Part shown: piece after piece, positions 52,266 to 64,000 of the stretch
Layout: every line of letters starts with the position of its first letter
How positions within the stretch are numbered: the first letter of the stretch is position 1
Source of the DNA: Lasiosphaeria ovina
Lineage: Eukaryota; Ascomycota; Sordariomycetes; Sordariales; Lasiosphaeriaceae
DNA: 64,000 nt
Assembly: GCA_033439765.1 (NCBI GenBank)
Contig: JAULSN010000002.1
Coordinates: 6,820,001 to 6,884,000 of the forward strand
Reading direction: 5' to 3'
Made by a program: the position numbers and the translations under genes
The notes under the pieces: generated by a model
Database searches by the model: none
Told to the model about the DNA's origin: nothing
What the model saw: only the letters and a program-made list of their open reading frames with translations

Positions 52266-54475
52266 TCAGGGGTTGGAGTTGTGGCTCGGTTCTGGGCGCA
52301 GATAGAGACCGTCGTCGCCCTGGCGCAGCCTGACGCGAATACCCGCCGGCCGCAGCCTTTTGGCATCATGCACGCGCAGCAGCTCCTCGCGCGACTCGGC
52401 GTCGAGGCCGTGCAGGAACATTGTCAGCAGGCCGGCCTCTCTGGCGCCGATGCCGAGGCGGCGCGAGTCGGCGACGACGCCGGCGGCGAACACCACACCA
52501 CAAGCAAACACGGCCAGGGGAAACGCCGTGTAGCGCCAGCGCACGGCGACGTAGACAGCCCACTGCTCGGCGGCGCCGTCGACGGTGCCGCCGTCGAGCT
52601 CGCGGATGCGGTACGTGATCAGGCGCGCCGCGCTCTCGAGCGCCGCCGTGATGTTGTTTTTGTTCTGCGACCCCGCCAGCGCCAGCCGCATGAAGTCGAG
52701 CGTGCTGTTGCGCGCCAGGAACTCCACCATGGTCGTCACGGCCCGCTGCGAGATGTTGAACCGCGGCTGGATCGTGCGCGACAGGTCTACCCCGGCGCTG
52801 CCCAGGTCCAGGTGCAGCTGCAGGTCGTATCGCGGCAGCAGCTCGACCTCTCGCCCGCCCTCCCCGTTGTACGCCAGCAGCTCCAGCGGCGCGAGTGAGT
52901 TGTCCCCCCCGGAGAGCTGCTGATCATCAGTGGCGGGCGGCTGGATGGGCCGGAACGAGCCGTCGACCTTGCCGAACGACGAGGCGCCGAACACGGCCGT
53001 CTCGGCCAGCACGCCGTTGACCATGCGCGCCTCGTGCACGTGGCCGCAGAACTCGAGCGCGCACTCGGCCCCGGACATGGCCGCGTCCTCCCACGGCACC
53101 CACCCGTTGAGGTAGGCTTGCGGTGGCGCCAGGAACGCGAACGCAACGAGCATCGTCTCGGAGCGCGCAAAGTTGAACGTGTCGCGCGGCGAGAAGACCG
53201 CCGACAGCGCCAGCCGGTCCCGCGGCTCAATGTATTCCGGCTTGCCCCAGTCCGCGAGCCCGTCGCCCCTGACGAAATACAGCTCGCGGTGCGCCTTGTA
53301 TGCGATCTTGTACCGCGTGTAGCTTGCCGGCGAGAGATGGGCGGCCGCCCCCGGGGCCGTGGCTGTGATGGCCTCTTTCGTGATCTGGCTGCTGATGTCA
53401 AAGCAAGAACTACAGATACCAAGCGACGAATAGTGCGGCCAGGTGCAGTTTCCCGTCGCGCAGCGCAGCGACGGCGGCTGGGGCTGCGAGGCCAGCGACG
53501 AGTTGACGACGGACATCAGCATGGCCGCCGACAGCGCCACGTCGGGGAACAGCCGGTACGGCCCGGGGCCGAACTCGCCGCCGCCCGGGGGGAACGTCGC
53601 GCTCTTCATCATGAGCCCCGCGTCGAGACCCGACGCCCGCGAGATCTTGGCCACGTCGCCGTCGCTGGCCGCCGACCGGCCCTCGTACAGCACCAGCGCC
53701 TGCAGGAACGGGTCGACGGCCACCAGCGCGATCGTGACCCACGCGCCCATCGTCTCCCAGTGCCTGCACGCAGCACCACCACCACCACCACGTTAACTCC
53801 ATCCATACTCCCAATAACTGCTCCAGGGGTGTGAGGGATCATGACTTGCCTCGGCCGCAGCCACCACAGCAGACACACGCAGCCGAGCGGGCCGCGGCTG
53901 GCCTGGTCGAAGGCCAGGAACGCGGCAAACAGGCCCGCGCGCTTCGTGAACCATGTCCACTTGCCATATCCCAGGCACGAGCCGACGACAAACGCCAGCG
54001 GCGTGCGGATGAAGATGGAGCACACGGACACGAACGCATTGAGCGAGTACGGGTACGTCCACGCCAGCAGCGGGCGGCTGTCGAAGCGCGCCAGCACGAT
54101 CAGCAGCGTCGTCAGCGCCGCCGCGCTGGTCAGCAGCGCCACCAGCTCCAGCGCCCACCACCGCAGGTCGCTGCACGGCCCGAGCGAGCGGGTCGCGGGT
54201 GTGTTGGCCATCGACGGGGCTGCGTCGGGGGGTTGTTTGCGTTCTGGGAGCTCCAGCGACTCGGGCTCGGGCAGCAGCTGGTCGCCCTCGACGGTGTGGT
54301 TGCGGTGCTGCTGCTGCTGCTGCTCGATCGGGGGGTCGGCAGTCGATTCGCTGCCGGATCTGCGGCGGAGGAGCCGGTGTGACGACGCAAAGCTTGCAGA
54401 CCCAATGTCGCTCTCGGACCGCGCCAGTGCGGGATGCCCGTACGGCTCTTCGGCGGCGTCTTTCATTGCTGACAT
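52266..54475 (-). CDS. DUF3176-family membrane protein
   Basis: Two exons, 54475-53850 and 53763-52266, give 707 residues. After a ~100-residue hydrophilic N-terminus with a Gln run comes the DUF3176 region. It has WWALELVALLTSAAALTTLL (~107), then RPLLAWTYPYSLNAFVSVCS, a third hydrophobic stretch, and FDQASRGPLGCVCLLWWLRP. After the splice it continues RHWETMGAWVTIALVAVDPF. A long extracytoplasmic domain with Cys residues (ATGNCTW, GICSSCFD) and N-glycosylation sites follows, then a last membrane helix (TAFPLAVFACGVVFAAGVVA, ~620) and a short tail. The family is frequent in Pezizomycotina and of unknown function. The intron fits only if it uses a GC donor: GCAAGT directly after GAG, with a TGCAG acceptor. 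GT-based alternatives break the frame. Long reading frames on the opposite strand are shadows of this GC-rich gene. Confidence 0.88.
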
Positions 54476-55560
54476 TGACAAAGCTGTTGAAGGGGATGAA
54501 GATAGGGGCACAAAAAAAAAACGTGGACATCGAAAGGAAAAGGAGACAGGAGGAACAATGCAAGCAATGCGTGTCGGGAGCCAGCTGCCAGCTCTATAAA
54601 GCGCCATAATTAGGTAGCTGTGGCCCGTCAGATACACATGCCATGCCAGGCAGTCCCGTTATCAGTGCGCTGCTGCAGCAATATCGCGGGCCCCAGCAAT
54701 TGGGCCGCAGTTCCGGCATCGACGGTCACTCGAGCAGGCAGCCGGCGAACGTGTGGCGACAATCAACTCGCGGAACACGGCCTGGGGGGTTGTAGCTGCT
54801 GGGTTCGCTCGCCCGCTCCGCTCGCACAGCTTCGTCCGCCGGGGCACACTGCAGCGGACGCCACACGGAAGGCTTAGCACCCGCATCATGTTACTTACTC
54901 GTCAGAGGCTGGTTCAAAACCAAGTCTGCGGCTATGAGCCCGTCTTTGAGCCTGGATAGATACCTATCTACGTACCTAGGCGGGTATACACACCCATGTT
55001 GCCATGTTGAAAAAGGTTCCACGACAGGATATGTCCACCATCAACCAGCAGCCCGGTTTAAACTGCGTCAGACACGCCATTTGACAAGTGGGTTATGGAC
55101 AGACATACCTACCTAGTACCTAGGGACTCCGCGGTCCTTGCTCTCTTGAAAATGCGTCGGGTCAACAGACGGGAAATCTGCCAAGTCGATAGCTTCACAA
55201 TGGTAAACTACAAAACGACTGCAGCGAGTATGTCGGGTAAGTTTGCATCTCCATCAGTCTTCCTTGGCCAGAAAAATAGGTCAACCACCGGGTGAGTGAT
55301 CCGCGAGCCCGTTGAGTCGAGTCAGTGACATCGACTTCAGTGTTGCAAGCACAGAAACATCACACAATTCAGTTCAGACGTTATCAAGAAACCAAAACAT
55401 GCCTCGCATTGACGCCATGCAAAACAAGATGCAATATCGAAAAGACAAACGCTCCGCCCATGATCTATATAGGGTATGTATGTACATGTACAACACGTTA
55501 TCAGGCAGTATATACAAGAAGCTCAGTAAGAACGTGACAGGTCTATGCACATCTCACCCT
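54476..55560. other. Intergenic, nothing recognised
   Basis: 5' flank of the DUF3176 gene and 3' flank of the protease gene (both minus strand). Short words such as ACCTACCTAG recur near 54960-55125. No gene or RNA is supported. Confidence 0.4.
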
Positions 55561-56964
55561 TCACACGTGCTCGGCCATGGCCAGAGTGTTGTTGCCGCCG
55601 TTGAAGACGACGAACTGCGACTTGAAGAAGATGTCGCCCCAGATCTGCAGGTCGCCCTGCGTGGGCTGGACTCCGCCAAAGCAGGCTATTGTTTGTCATG
55701 TCAGTTTAGAGCTGCGGGGGTATTGCTGCGGAGGTGAGGGATTGGGGGGCTTACTCTTCGACGCGACCTGCGCAAAGTTGATGTCCTCGCCCTTGATCCT
55801 CGCCGTGTACACGCCGCCGACGTCGACGAACAGATCCGGCAGCTCGGCGGTGCACGGGAACACGATGCCGCCGAGGGACTGGCTCTCGACGGCGCCCTCG
55901 ACCTGGCTGTAGTAGCCCGCGGCCACCTCGGGGGAGACGAGCATGAGCGTGGTGCCCGTGTCGGCAATAGCCTGGCCCGTGGCCAAGGCTTGCGGGCTGG
56001 TGGCGTCCCCGACCGAGAACGACGACGTGGAGAACTGCCAGAACCCCACCAACGTGTTGACGGGGATCCATGTCAGGTCGCCCGTGAACTTGGTCGTGTC
56101 GATGCGGCCAAACTCGTAGGCGCCGACGGCGTTGCTGCGGAGGTCGGCCGTGAAGAGCGGCTCGGCGAGCGACGGAAGCACGTTGTCGAAGAATGTCTTT
56201 TGCTGCTGGGGCTTGACAGTGTTGAGCTTGGAAAAGGCGAGCCCGACGAGGCCGTTGCTGTCCACGTCCTCGGTGAACGAGGTTGTGACCTTTGTTGCCA
56301 TCTCGATTGCCTGGTTGGGCACCGTGACTCCGCCAATGTCGACCGTGTCGGTGCCAACATTGCCAGATGCGCCGGATTCGTCACCATACTGGATAGAGAA
56401 GGAGGCACCCTTGAGCATCTTGAAGGTCTTTGACTTGAGAGGGTTGTAGAGCTGGTGTCCATCCGAGGCCGCAGACGACAGCTGCGTGTTGAACACCCAA
56501 AGGTCCGACGAGCCTGTGTCAAAGTCGAGGTCGAGCGTCTGGCCGCCAATGGTGACCGGAGCAAGGTATTCGATGTCGCCCTGCTCAGGGGTTGCCGTCA
56601 CCTTCCCGATGCCCGTCGAATTTGTGGCCGTGGCGTTAGCGTTCAAGTCTAGGCTGCCAAGCCCCTTAAGAATGTTGGGCTTGGTCGCTCCGGTGCCCTT
56701 CGCCTTGGTCTGGACGTCCGCGGCCCCGACGGCAGCGTTCCCCCCGTTCCTCACGGCATCGAGTAAAGCTGGGGGGAGGGGCATGCTGAACTTCCGGTAG
56801 GCTTTCAGCAGCTCCCTTGGTCCATTGCGGGCTTTAAGGTTTGCGTTCCTGACGCGTTCAACCTTGAAGGAACGCTTGCGTATGCTGGATGGCGCCGCTG
56901 CTACCCATGATAGGCAGAAGGAGAAGAAGATAACAGTGAAAAGGGACAAGTGCACTTTCGCCAT
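55561..56964 (-). CDS. Secreted pepsin-like aspartic protease (A1)
   Basis: Two exons, 56964-55755 and 55685-55561, encode 444 residues. A signal peptide ([20 protein letters not shown]) and a propeptide of about 90-100 residues precede the mature enzyme. The first catalytic Asp is D149 in [11 protein letters not shown] and the second is D335 in [11 protein letters not shown]. Tyr in [11 protein letters not shown] is the expected flap. Cys371 (VFPCTAEL) and Cys405 (TCFGGVQ) can form the single disulphide common in fungal members. The second exon supplies the C-terminal strands ([17 protein letters not shown]). The 69-nt intron has a GTAAGC donor and CAATAG acceptor. The enzyme is expected to degrade protein outside the cell at acid pH. 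The ATG at 56964 is chosen because the signal peptide follows directly; upstream in-frame codons lack an ATG. Confidence 0.93.
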
Positions 56965-59708
56965 CCTGACCAGAGGGTGCGTAAAGGTGAGAATAGGATA
57001 AAAAGGAGAAACCACAGCAGGCTGGAAGAATAGAAAGAACGCCGACGTGAAAGGTGAGCCGGACAGGGAAGAGGCGGTTCGAGTTATCCCGCTTGAAGAC
57101 TCTTCGCTGCCGGAGAATGTAAAACAAGCAAAGAAGCAAAAGCTAACTCAAGAAGGGAAAGGTGTTGACGAAGTGGAATGCGAACAAATGGGAGAGGGGG
57201 GTAAACATGCATCTTTAAACGGCAAATGGACTGACTGCCTTGGAGTCGCCCAAGAATTAATAACCACAAAATACATGAGATTAATGACCCCGGGTAGCCA
57301 GGATGGATGGAGCAAGCAAGCATGGCGGCCGCGGCGAACAAGCGTAGCAGTGGCGGAGGGTCCAGGCCCCAGGGCCAGGGGGCCATGATTCCATCCATGC
57401 CTGTGCTGTTGGATTCTTGGACCCTTTTGTCGTCTTGTCGAACCATGGCAGGCTCTGCCCACTTGCAAAGCGATCTCAAGACAAACAATGCGGCACATTG
57501 TACGCGGGCTTGGAGCCCGGGAACCTGGGAGCCCTGCCAAGGCAGCGAGTGGCGTCGTGACAAGCTTTGGCCCAGGCGGGAACAGGCCACAGGGTAGTAG
57601 GGGGCTACGTATTAGGGGGCGGAAGCCCCGCCAGCATCAGGGGCTGGTGAGGCGAGCCCCTATGCGCGCGACTGGTGCAGGATCCTGAAACCACTTGTAG
57701 CGCTGGAGAAGATTGCCTGTAGCACTCGACTGAGCGACACTATTGGTGGCCCCATGGCTGCGACTTGAGCTCTTGCTCTGACTGCCTGGGCCAGGTGACA
57801 TGCAAACGAATTGGGTAGGTAGGTAAGGGCCCGGCGAAGGACGCAACAAGGAGGCGGAGAGCAACGTAATCCGTGCTGCCCAGGATAACTGCCGGGAGGT
57901 TATTCCCGGAGCACGCGTGTAGTGACTATATTTGCAATTGCCATCGCAGGATGTGGCTGTGGCCACGGCTTCTCAAGCTCCGGCGAAGGAAAGGATCATT
58001 CGGACAGCTGCCATCGCGGCGGCTCTTTCGTGCCAACAAGGCAACAAGAAATAAGAATTGACTCGAATGCAATACGGAGTGATGGGTGCCAGATTGCACG
58101 TGTAGCTCTCGAAAGTGTGTGCATAATGTTTCTGGGGCAATCCAGGAAGTCGTGGTGTTCTGGAATGGCGCATGACATGGCGCAGGACTTGGGCGAGTTG
58201 CACAGACACGGGCATCAGCGGAGGATCGGCGGATTTCCCACGACCAAAAATTCGACAATATGCCGCCACACACATGTGGTCTAACCAGGTCAGGTCCAAT
58301 GACCAAATCGAGAAGTCGAAAGCCAGAATTCGGAATCGGGAGGGAAGTGAACGCGTAATTGCGGAGAGAACCTCACAGTGTTGAAACAGCGCTCCTGGCT
58401 GAAACTTGGATTGTGAGCAAGTACCAATCAGTCCACCAACTCCAGATCAATCTGTCTTTGCTGCGGATCGGGACTGGGTCAAACCCGGTGCGTGCTGCCT
58501 CCGATCAGCCAATCAACGCCGCAACCGACTCACGGGACGAAACAACGCTCCCAAGCATTAGGGCGGGGCCTTGGCGGGGAACAGCCCCCGGTGCATGAAT
58601 TCCTGAAGAACCTAGAAAAGAGGTGTGCAAGATGGGTGGCAGAGATCGCCAAGATGGTATGCACAATGCCATCTCTACCTTACATAGCCAGCTGTCGATC
58701 ATATTGAATGCGTTGGTGTATAGTGGCAGGAGGCCGGTTGAAGGAAACCGGTTGCCGATGGAGAAAGCTGGACAAGATCAAGAGCTGGACAGCATGGAAG
58801 CAGCCGGGATCGCCAACTGAAGCTTCAACGATCGGCGCAAGGGCCGACTGTTAAATCAGAAAAAGAAAGAAAAAAGACAGGACGACTGCCAAAATTCGCA
58901 GATTCTCTCAGAACTCGATACACTTGATGCACTTTAATGCCAGAACTTGAAGTGTTGGAAATCACGGCTTGTGTGCCTACAGAACAATTTGAGTGCAACT
59001 TCAGAGATCAGCGCGCTCCATGGGACAAAAGGAGGGGAAGGGGGAAATGGAGGATGCAGTCACGTGACAATTCCGTTTCGCTCGTTGGGACGGCCCAGCC
59101 CCTCCCCCCCCCCCGCTTCACCGTCTCGCGCGGATTTCTGCAATCTTTCCAAGCCTGACTGAGGTTGCCAGTTGCTCCGAGTCAGAGATCGTCGCACCAT
59201 CCACAATCGACCAAACGGAGCCGATTCAGCCCGGCCGACATCCGCAGCGGTGCGCGATTCCCAGCGGTGCGAGCATGCGTCGCCGCGTGACAAGTTGCGC
59301 TGTATTTGACTTTTTGAGCGCCCGTCGTGAGCACGCGTCCAGCGTTTGCGTCTTGCCCGCCCCTGCCCGCCCCAGCTGCTGCCCGCGGGGAATGCCCTGG
59401 CCCCGTTGGTGACGCCCCATTTTAGTCAAGGCCCCGTCCCCACTCCACTCCCCACACACTCGCTGCCCTGTCTGTCTCCGTTCCGTTTTCTTTGGCCTCG
59501 CTCGGCCCGCCTGGCACCAGCGCCACCGCCTAGTGCCTGCCACTGCCAGTGCCAGAGCAGCCAGGCACCGACCGCACCGCACCGCAAGCGCAAGCAAGCG
59601 CAGCGCGCGCGCCGGCTCCATCGCAACTCCAGGCCTTCCCCCATCCCGGATCGAAAACATCCCCCACTGCTCGAGGATCGGGCTCCATCCGCCCGCCCGA
59701 CGGACGCC
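56965..59708. other. Long intergenic region, no supported gene
   Basis: 57000-58900 contains only short frames. 59000-59700 is GC-rich and pyrimidine/purine-skewed (for example CCGCACCGCACCGCAAGCGC near 59575), and probably forms the promoter and 5' leader of the Myb/SANT-like gene. A long reverse frame (59960-59226) is a shadow of that leader and exon 1. Confidence 0.4.
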
Positions 59709-61084
59709 ATGTCCGACGAGGACTTCTCGGTCGGCGGCGGCGCGAATGGCAACCACAGCCCCAACCTCGTCCGCCAGTCGGGCAAGCACCGCGGCCCGCG
59801 CTTCAGCTGGAATCTCTCGTACGAAGCCACCTTCTTCCGCTCCCTCTGCGACTCGGTGCGCCTCGGCCTGCGCGAGGGCAGCACCTTCAAGGTCGAGGCC
59901 TGGGACCGCGCCACCCAGGCCCTCATCGAATATCACAACGCCTATGCCAACAAGGGCCATCTCATCAACAAGAGCGACAATGCCCGCAAGAAGTTCCGCT
60001 TGTGGCGCGGCCTAAGGGAGGACCCCGAGTTTATCTACAACCCCCAGAACAAGACGGTGTCGGCGAGCGAAGATGCCTGGAAGAGACACATCGAGGTGAG
60101 TGACTGACCTTGGACCCCCTATCACTCCACCCAGCTCGGTTTAACTAACCCCGTGTGCGCCCCATCCAGAGAGAGCCCCTGTCGCGCTCCCTTCGCGGCC
60201 GCCCCTTCGAGCACGAAGACTTTTACGAAATTCTGTTTCCCGACGTCATTGGCTCCGGCGGAGCTCCGAAGCGCCTTACGAAGCCCCGCAGGACTGACAC
60301 CCATGATGGCAGGGCCTCGGAAGAGCAAGACGCCCCCGGCACTGGCATCATGGATCTCCTGTCCTATCCAAACCCAGCCCCACCGCAACTTCCTCCACCG
60401 CCGCAACAACAACAACAACCGCCGCCACCACCGCCGCCGCCCGTCCAGCAACAGCCCGTCGTTAACATACCCGCGCCCGCCCCTCCTCCGTTGACTCAAC
60501 AACACCCTCGCCCTAATACCAACAGCTTGCAAGCCCGCGCCGCCTCCATGGCCCCCGGCACTGCGCTTACACCCCCCGAAGACAACACCCTGCAGCCGCG
60601 CAAGCGGTTCCAAGCCCCCGACTCGGCAAGCCAGCCCGAGAAGCGGCGGCGCACCGCTGCCCCGGGCTACCTCGACCTGCCACAGGCGCAAGGAAGCACG
60701 GGCGGCCCCTCCCCTGCGGCCGGCGCCGCTTCTTCGGCGGGTACTGGTACGAGCACGGGCATGGGCACAGCCACAGGCGTGGGCACTGGCACGGGCACGG
60801 CCGCTGCCGCTGCGACGGTTGCCGGTACGTCGACGGCTTCGGACGGCATCCAGGCGCTTGCCGACGCGCTGCGGACCGCCCGCGTGCGGCCGGGCTGGTC
60901 CGAGCAGGCCATGGACATCTTCTTCCGCGACTTCTCGGACGAGGACATGGACCTGCAGCTCAAGATTGCCGAGAAGGCCCTCACCGATGAGAACAAGGCC
61001 ATGGTCTTCTGCAAGATGACCGTTGCCCTGCGCAAGCACTGGGTTAAGCGCCTTAGGGAGGTGCACAACCGCGGAGTTGCCTAG
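59709..61084 (+). CDS. Myb/SANT-like domain protein
   Basis: Two exons, 59709-60095 and 60170-61084, give 433 residues. Residues ~30-155 carry a Myb/SANT-like (trihelix-type) DNA-binding domain with three Trp/aromatic-spaced helices: FSWNLSYEATFFRSLCDSV, VEAWDRATQALIEYHNAY, then KKFRLWRGLREDPEFIYN and EDAWKRHIE. The intron falls right after the last helix and keeps the frame (HIE|REPLSRS). FEHEDFYEILFPDV, which follows such domains in transposon-derived and plant proteins, is present. The middle is Pro/Gln-rich (PPPP and QQQQQ runs) and likely activation or linker sequence. The last ~100 residues form a conserved-looking helical domain (SEQAMDIFFRDFSDEDMDLQ, MVFCKMTVALRKHW). A role as a transcription factor is inferred. 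GC-rich single-copy context argues for a host gene. Confidence 0.85.
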
Positions 61085-62623
61085 GGATGGTCAGCGCAGG
61101 CCGGCCGCCAAAAAGAAAGAGCACATCACCGGCAATGCCTTGACGCGCTCAAACCTTGTCGCCCAGCTGGGCGTATCTTGTTGCTTAGGCTTGCTTCGTC
61201 TATCTTCCTGCTCCCTCCTCTCTTCACATCCCATGTCATCGGATAAATACTAGGCATTCCTTTTCTTTCTTCTTCGGCAATTTTTCTCTCATGTTTTTCT
61301 TCCTCTGTGGGCCCTGCTTGCAACAACGGCGTTTTTTTTCTCTTCGCATGTACTTGGAGGCCTGGCTGGCACACAATTGCGGCTGGAATTATCGCCGCAT
61401 GGTACGCATGCCGGTGCGTGTATGTGCATGGCTTTTACTTTCTGTCCACGGACATCTCAGGCAGGCGGTTAGCGATTTCCTTGTTGTATGGGATTGGGTT
61501 TGGTTCGGATTTGTTGGCTCATACTGAGAGGCGAAAGATGACGGTAGTTAGTTGGGTGGGCGGTTAAATAAGGACCGGGAGGGGGCATATATATGTGTGT
61601 GCGTGTGCGTGTGCGTGTGTTTGGAATAGCGAGGAGGCGGCGGGGGCGTGGTGGTTAAAATTATGGGTTTCTTTTTTTGTTTAATTTTGCTTCTTCTTAA
61701 CGACTGCTGTGTTCAGCAAATGGATGCGGCGGGCGTATTTAGGCTTTGGCCCTTGACGATTTAAAAGGAGCGGCGGGATTTGTGTCTCTTTTCTGCGTTG
61801 GATGCTGGCCAAACTTCATGGGGCTATTTTCGGGGGGTTCGGTCTTTTAAGATGATAGTCTGCGTTTGCTTAGCGGGAACATCGGAAGGTTATTACTGTT
61901 TCTCTTGCCTCGGCCGCTGATATCCATTAACAATTCCAGAAGCAGACTTGTCACTTTTTGTGGCTGCGAGCTTGAATATCAAACTCTTGTGCTTGTTCAC
62001 GTTCTGGCGCTGTCATCGATATGGTTTGCCATGTCTCTCGGTCGGTGGTTTTGCTTGAGTCCCGCTCCTTGTGAGGGACGCACATTGATTAGGTAGGGAT
62101 TTGCTCTGGACTATACATCTCTCAGTGTCATAATGTGGCTTTCCGAGTTGCGGTCAATTCCAGAGGTTGACGGCGATTAACTGTTCGGATCCAACTCTGA
62201 GTCTTGACTTTCCGAGCAATGGAGAGGAAAATCCAGCCGAAGCTAGCTTTCTAATAATGCCTTGGCTTTGGTCGGGGCTCTTTTCTAACAGCCAGCCTCT
62301 TCCAACGTGTCATTGGATGGGGGCCTGAAAGAGTCCTTTAAACACGCTGCCAGATCTCTCGTATCCCGCTCCATAGAACAAGCCTCGAAGTTCCACTACA
62401 AGTTGTTACGGTTGTCACTCGTGGCTCCCGACGTGTTGCCCAGAGCCCAGGAAGCGGAAGAAACGAAACCCAAGTCCTTGCCGTATCCACGACTCCACCG
62501 TGATTCCTGTTTCCGCCACGCACAAATCCCGGAACAGCAACCCACAGTCTCCATCAAATCAGCCTGACTCGCCGTCCTTATCCCCTGATACCTGCACAAC
62601 ACTTCACCAATTCCAGTGATCAA
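61085..62623. other. 3' flank and intergenic region
   Basis: 61085-61900 is T-rich and fits a long 3' UTR of the Myb/SANT-like gene. It contains a TG/CG dinucleotide run at 61590-61622. No coding gene is supported up to the tRNA. Confidence 0.4.
61590..61622. repeat. (TG)n/(TGCG)n microsatellite
   Basis: A run of TATATG then GTGTGTGCGTGTGCGTGTGC-type alternating purine-pyrimidine sequence. Confidence 0.8.
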
Positions 62624-62693
62624 TCGGGTATGGTGTAACGGTAACATCAGTGACTCTCACTCACTAGCCCCGGGTTCGATTCCCGGTATCCGA
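62624..62693 (+). tRNA. tRNA-Glu (CTC)
   Basis: A 70-nt cloverleaf with no intron. The acceptor stem TCGGGTA pairs with TATCCGA (one G-U). The D-arm has the Glu/Gln-type A box TGGTGTAACGG. The anticodon stem AGTGA/TCACT encloses the loop CTCTCAC, giving anticodon CTC (Glu, GAG codons). The T-arm CCGGGTTCGATTCCCGG is perfect. A CCTTTTT run four bases downstream serves as RNA polymerase III terminator. Unlike the tRNA-like repeats at 9.6, 14.7, 15.0 and 23.8 kb, every stem here pairs. Confidence 0.95.
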
Positions 62694-64000
62694 ATTCCTT
62701 TTTGCTGTGCTGGCCTCTTGCGGCCTCACAATTTTGCTTCGCCCCTGTCTCGATGGAGGACCCGGCGCAGGAGACTTGCCGTTGAGGTGACATGACTAAT
62801 GCTTACCGAGGGAATCAATAGGCCGGTCTGGACCACAGGCGGGTCCCATCCAGCGTGTCAACGAGGGGAGGTCGGAAGCGGCGGACGAGCCATGTGCTAT
62901 GGCACGTCGGGCGGTGCGACGGTATCATCAGTGACACTTGATCGCTACCCGCGCGGCACGGTCGTTATCATGTCTCGGCTGGCAAGAAAGCCAGGAAGGG
63001 AGGGAACTGGCTACTACACACATATCATCAAAAGCCGGACCCCAGTCCATTCCGGGTCACTCCTGCGATTCGAGACATCGTTGGGGGCGGAGGGGGGTTG
63101 CAGTGGTGAGGCTGGCGGGCCCTAGCCCTGGCCCGTCACTGTCAGCTCGTTGAGCTCCAGCCGTCGGAACGGGCTCGGATTGGCCCGGCCACATGATAAT
63201 GACATTCTATATTGCAACGATGCTAAAAGTGCCGTGCTTTGCCTCTCCTGTGAGTTGTCGGACCTCGCCGGGTGAAGGCCTCACTCGCAAGATGGAAAGT
63301 TTTTTCTTTTTTCTTTTTTGCCCTCGCCGCGCGGGTGCATCTCCCCGAAGCAGGCCCGAGGACAGAATGTAATATCTATTGAAAACACGGTTGCCAAGTC
63401 CCGAATGAAAATAAACACTGAAATAGGCTGGGGCCGGCTCGCTTGAAAATCCCGTGCATGCTGGGAGAGGTGTCAACAGGGGAACCATTATCGGCACCCA
63501 ATGAATTTCGGGCGAGATTCCATGGATCATGGATTCGTTGGTGCGCCATGGTTTTTCGTCCGGGCAATGTTGAAAGATATTCGGACTGTCACAGTCGGAG
63601 CACAACGCCAGTGACTCAGCGTATTTGTTGGCGATGTTGATTCTGATTAACCTCCGCCGTTTCGGAACTTGCCATACCGGTCTGAACTTTGAAATGGCAA
63701 AAGCAATTATTCCAAGGGTCTCAGGAAAATCGGTTGAAGTGTTCTTGTTCCAATCGCGTCTGCATTGCAGTCTTGGAACTTCAGAAATAACCAGATCGAT
63801 TTTGATTAACCAACTACCCACCCTGTCTAGATGTAGAGATTAGAGATTGCACAAAGAATTCAGAAAGCGTGAAATTCTCGATGGTGATAGAAAGCAAGGT
63901 ATCTGTATTTTCCAGCCAAATGCAGCTGCGCAGAAGAAACGGAACGAATTCCCAGGTGCAAGACATGCACACCGTTATTGAAACCCCTGGCCAGCAGGAT
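62694..64000. other. Right flank, nothing recognised
   Basis: Apart from the pol III terminator of the tRNA, no feature is supported. A 204-codon reverse frame at 63821-63207 has no recognisable domain, signal or splice pattern and is not called. The window may end before the next gene. Confidence 0.4.

Noticed and set aside
52179..53834. Long plus-strand open frames opposite the DUF3176 gene
   Set aside because: They are Arg/Ala/Gly/Pro-rich mirror readings of a GC-rich gene; the minus strand carries family motifs, membrane segments and a coherent splice.
63207..63821. 204-codon minus-strand frame near the right end
   Set aside because: No recognisable domain, signal peptide or conserved pattern; single-frame length alone is not enough in this composition.
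1..64000. CRISPR array, bacterial operon, or 5S rRNA gene
   Set aside because: No regularly spaced direct repeats, no Shine-Dalgarno-spaced operons, and no 5S internal-control-region wording were found; introns and families are fungal.

Overview
The window looks like nuclear DNA of a filamentous ascomycete (Pezizomycotina), most likely a Sordariomycete. The grounds are short GT-AG introns (about 50-110 nt) with CTAAC/CTAAT-type branch sites, GC-rich third codon positions in the gene blocks, fungus-specific families (Zn2Cys6 regulator, DUF3176, 2EXR, GT90/CAP10, GH12, pepsin-like protease), and repeat-rich, lower-GC stretches whose transposons carry C:G to T:A changes of the repeat-induced point mutation (RIP) type. 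The class assignment is inference; no rRNA or marker gene is present.

Layout. 1-5.7 kb is gene-poor with degenerate dispersed repeats. 5.7-6.9 kb (-) is a small uncharacterised CxxC protein. 7.8-9.6 kb is a decayed Mutator-like (MULE) transposon followed by a tRNA-like repeat. 10.3-13.8 kb is a divergent pair: a Zn2Cys6 regulator (-) and a medium-chain dehydrogenase/reductase (+) broken by a 1-nt frameshift. 13.8-21.2 kb is repeat-rich: a complete but dead Tc1/mariner element with recognisable inverted repeats (16470-18412), an internally deleted inverted MULE copy, and more tRNA-like fragments. 21.3-22.5 kb (+) is an unrecognised multi-exon gene whose small exons are flanked by look-alike introns; a broken piece of the same family and GC-rich tandem repeats follow. 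23.6-26.5 kb is again repeat-rich, with a decayed relative of the 6-kb gene. 26.7-29.5 kb (-) holds an acidic hypothetical protein and an NmrA-like NAD(P)-binding protein.

From 30.9 kb the window is mainly gene-dense, single-copy sequence: a large coiled-coil protein, a MUP1-like amino-acid permease, a 2EXR-domain protein, a secreted GH12 endoglucanase (-), and a membrane GT90/CAP10-type glycosyltransferase (-). A gene-poor gap (45.3-48.3 kb) follows, then a small HTH-like protein, a DUF3176 membrane protein (-) with an apparent GC-AG intron, a secreted pepsin-like aspartic protease (-), a Myb/SANT-like protein, and an intact tRNA-Glu(CTC) at 62.6 kb.

The neighbours do not form an obvious biosynthetic cluster. 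The strongest functional link is the divergent regulator/reductase pair. The GH12 enzyme and secreted protease fit a saprotrophic, polymer-degrading lifestyle. The most unusual content is in the repeat compartments: the dead DD34E transposase with its last catalytic residue changed to Lys, the inverted tRNA-like repeat pair with T-run ends, and the exon/intron-duplicated gene at 21.3 kb with its remnant.
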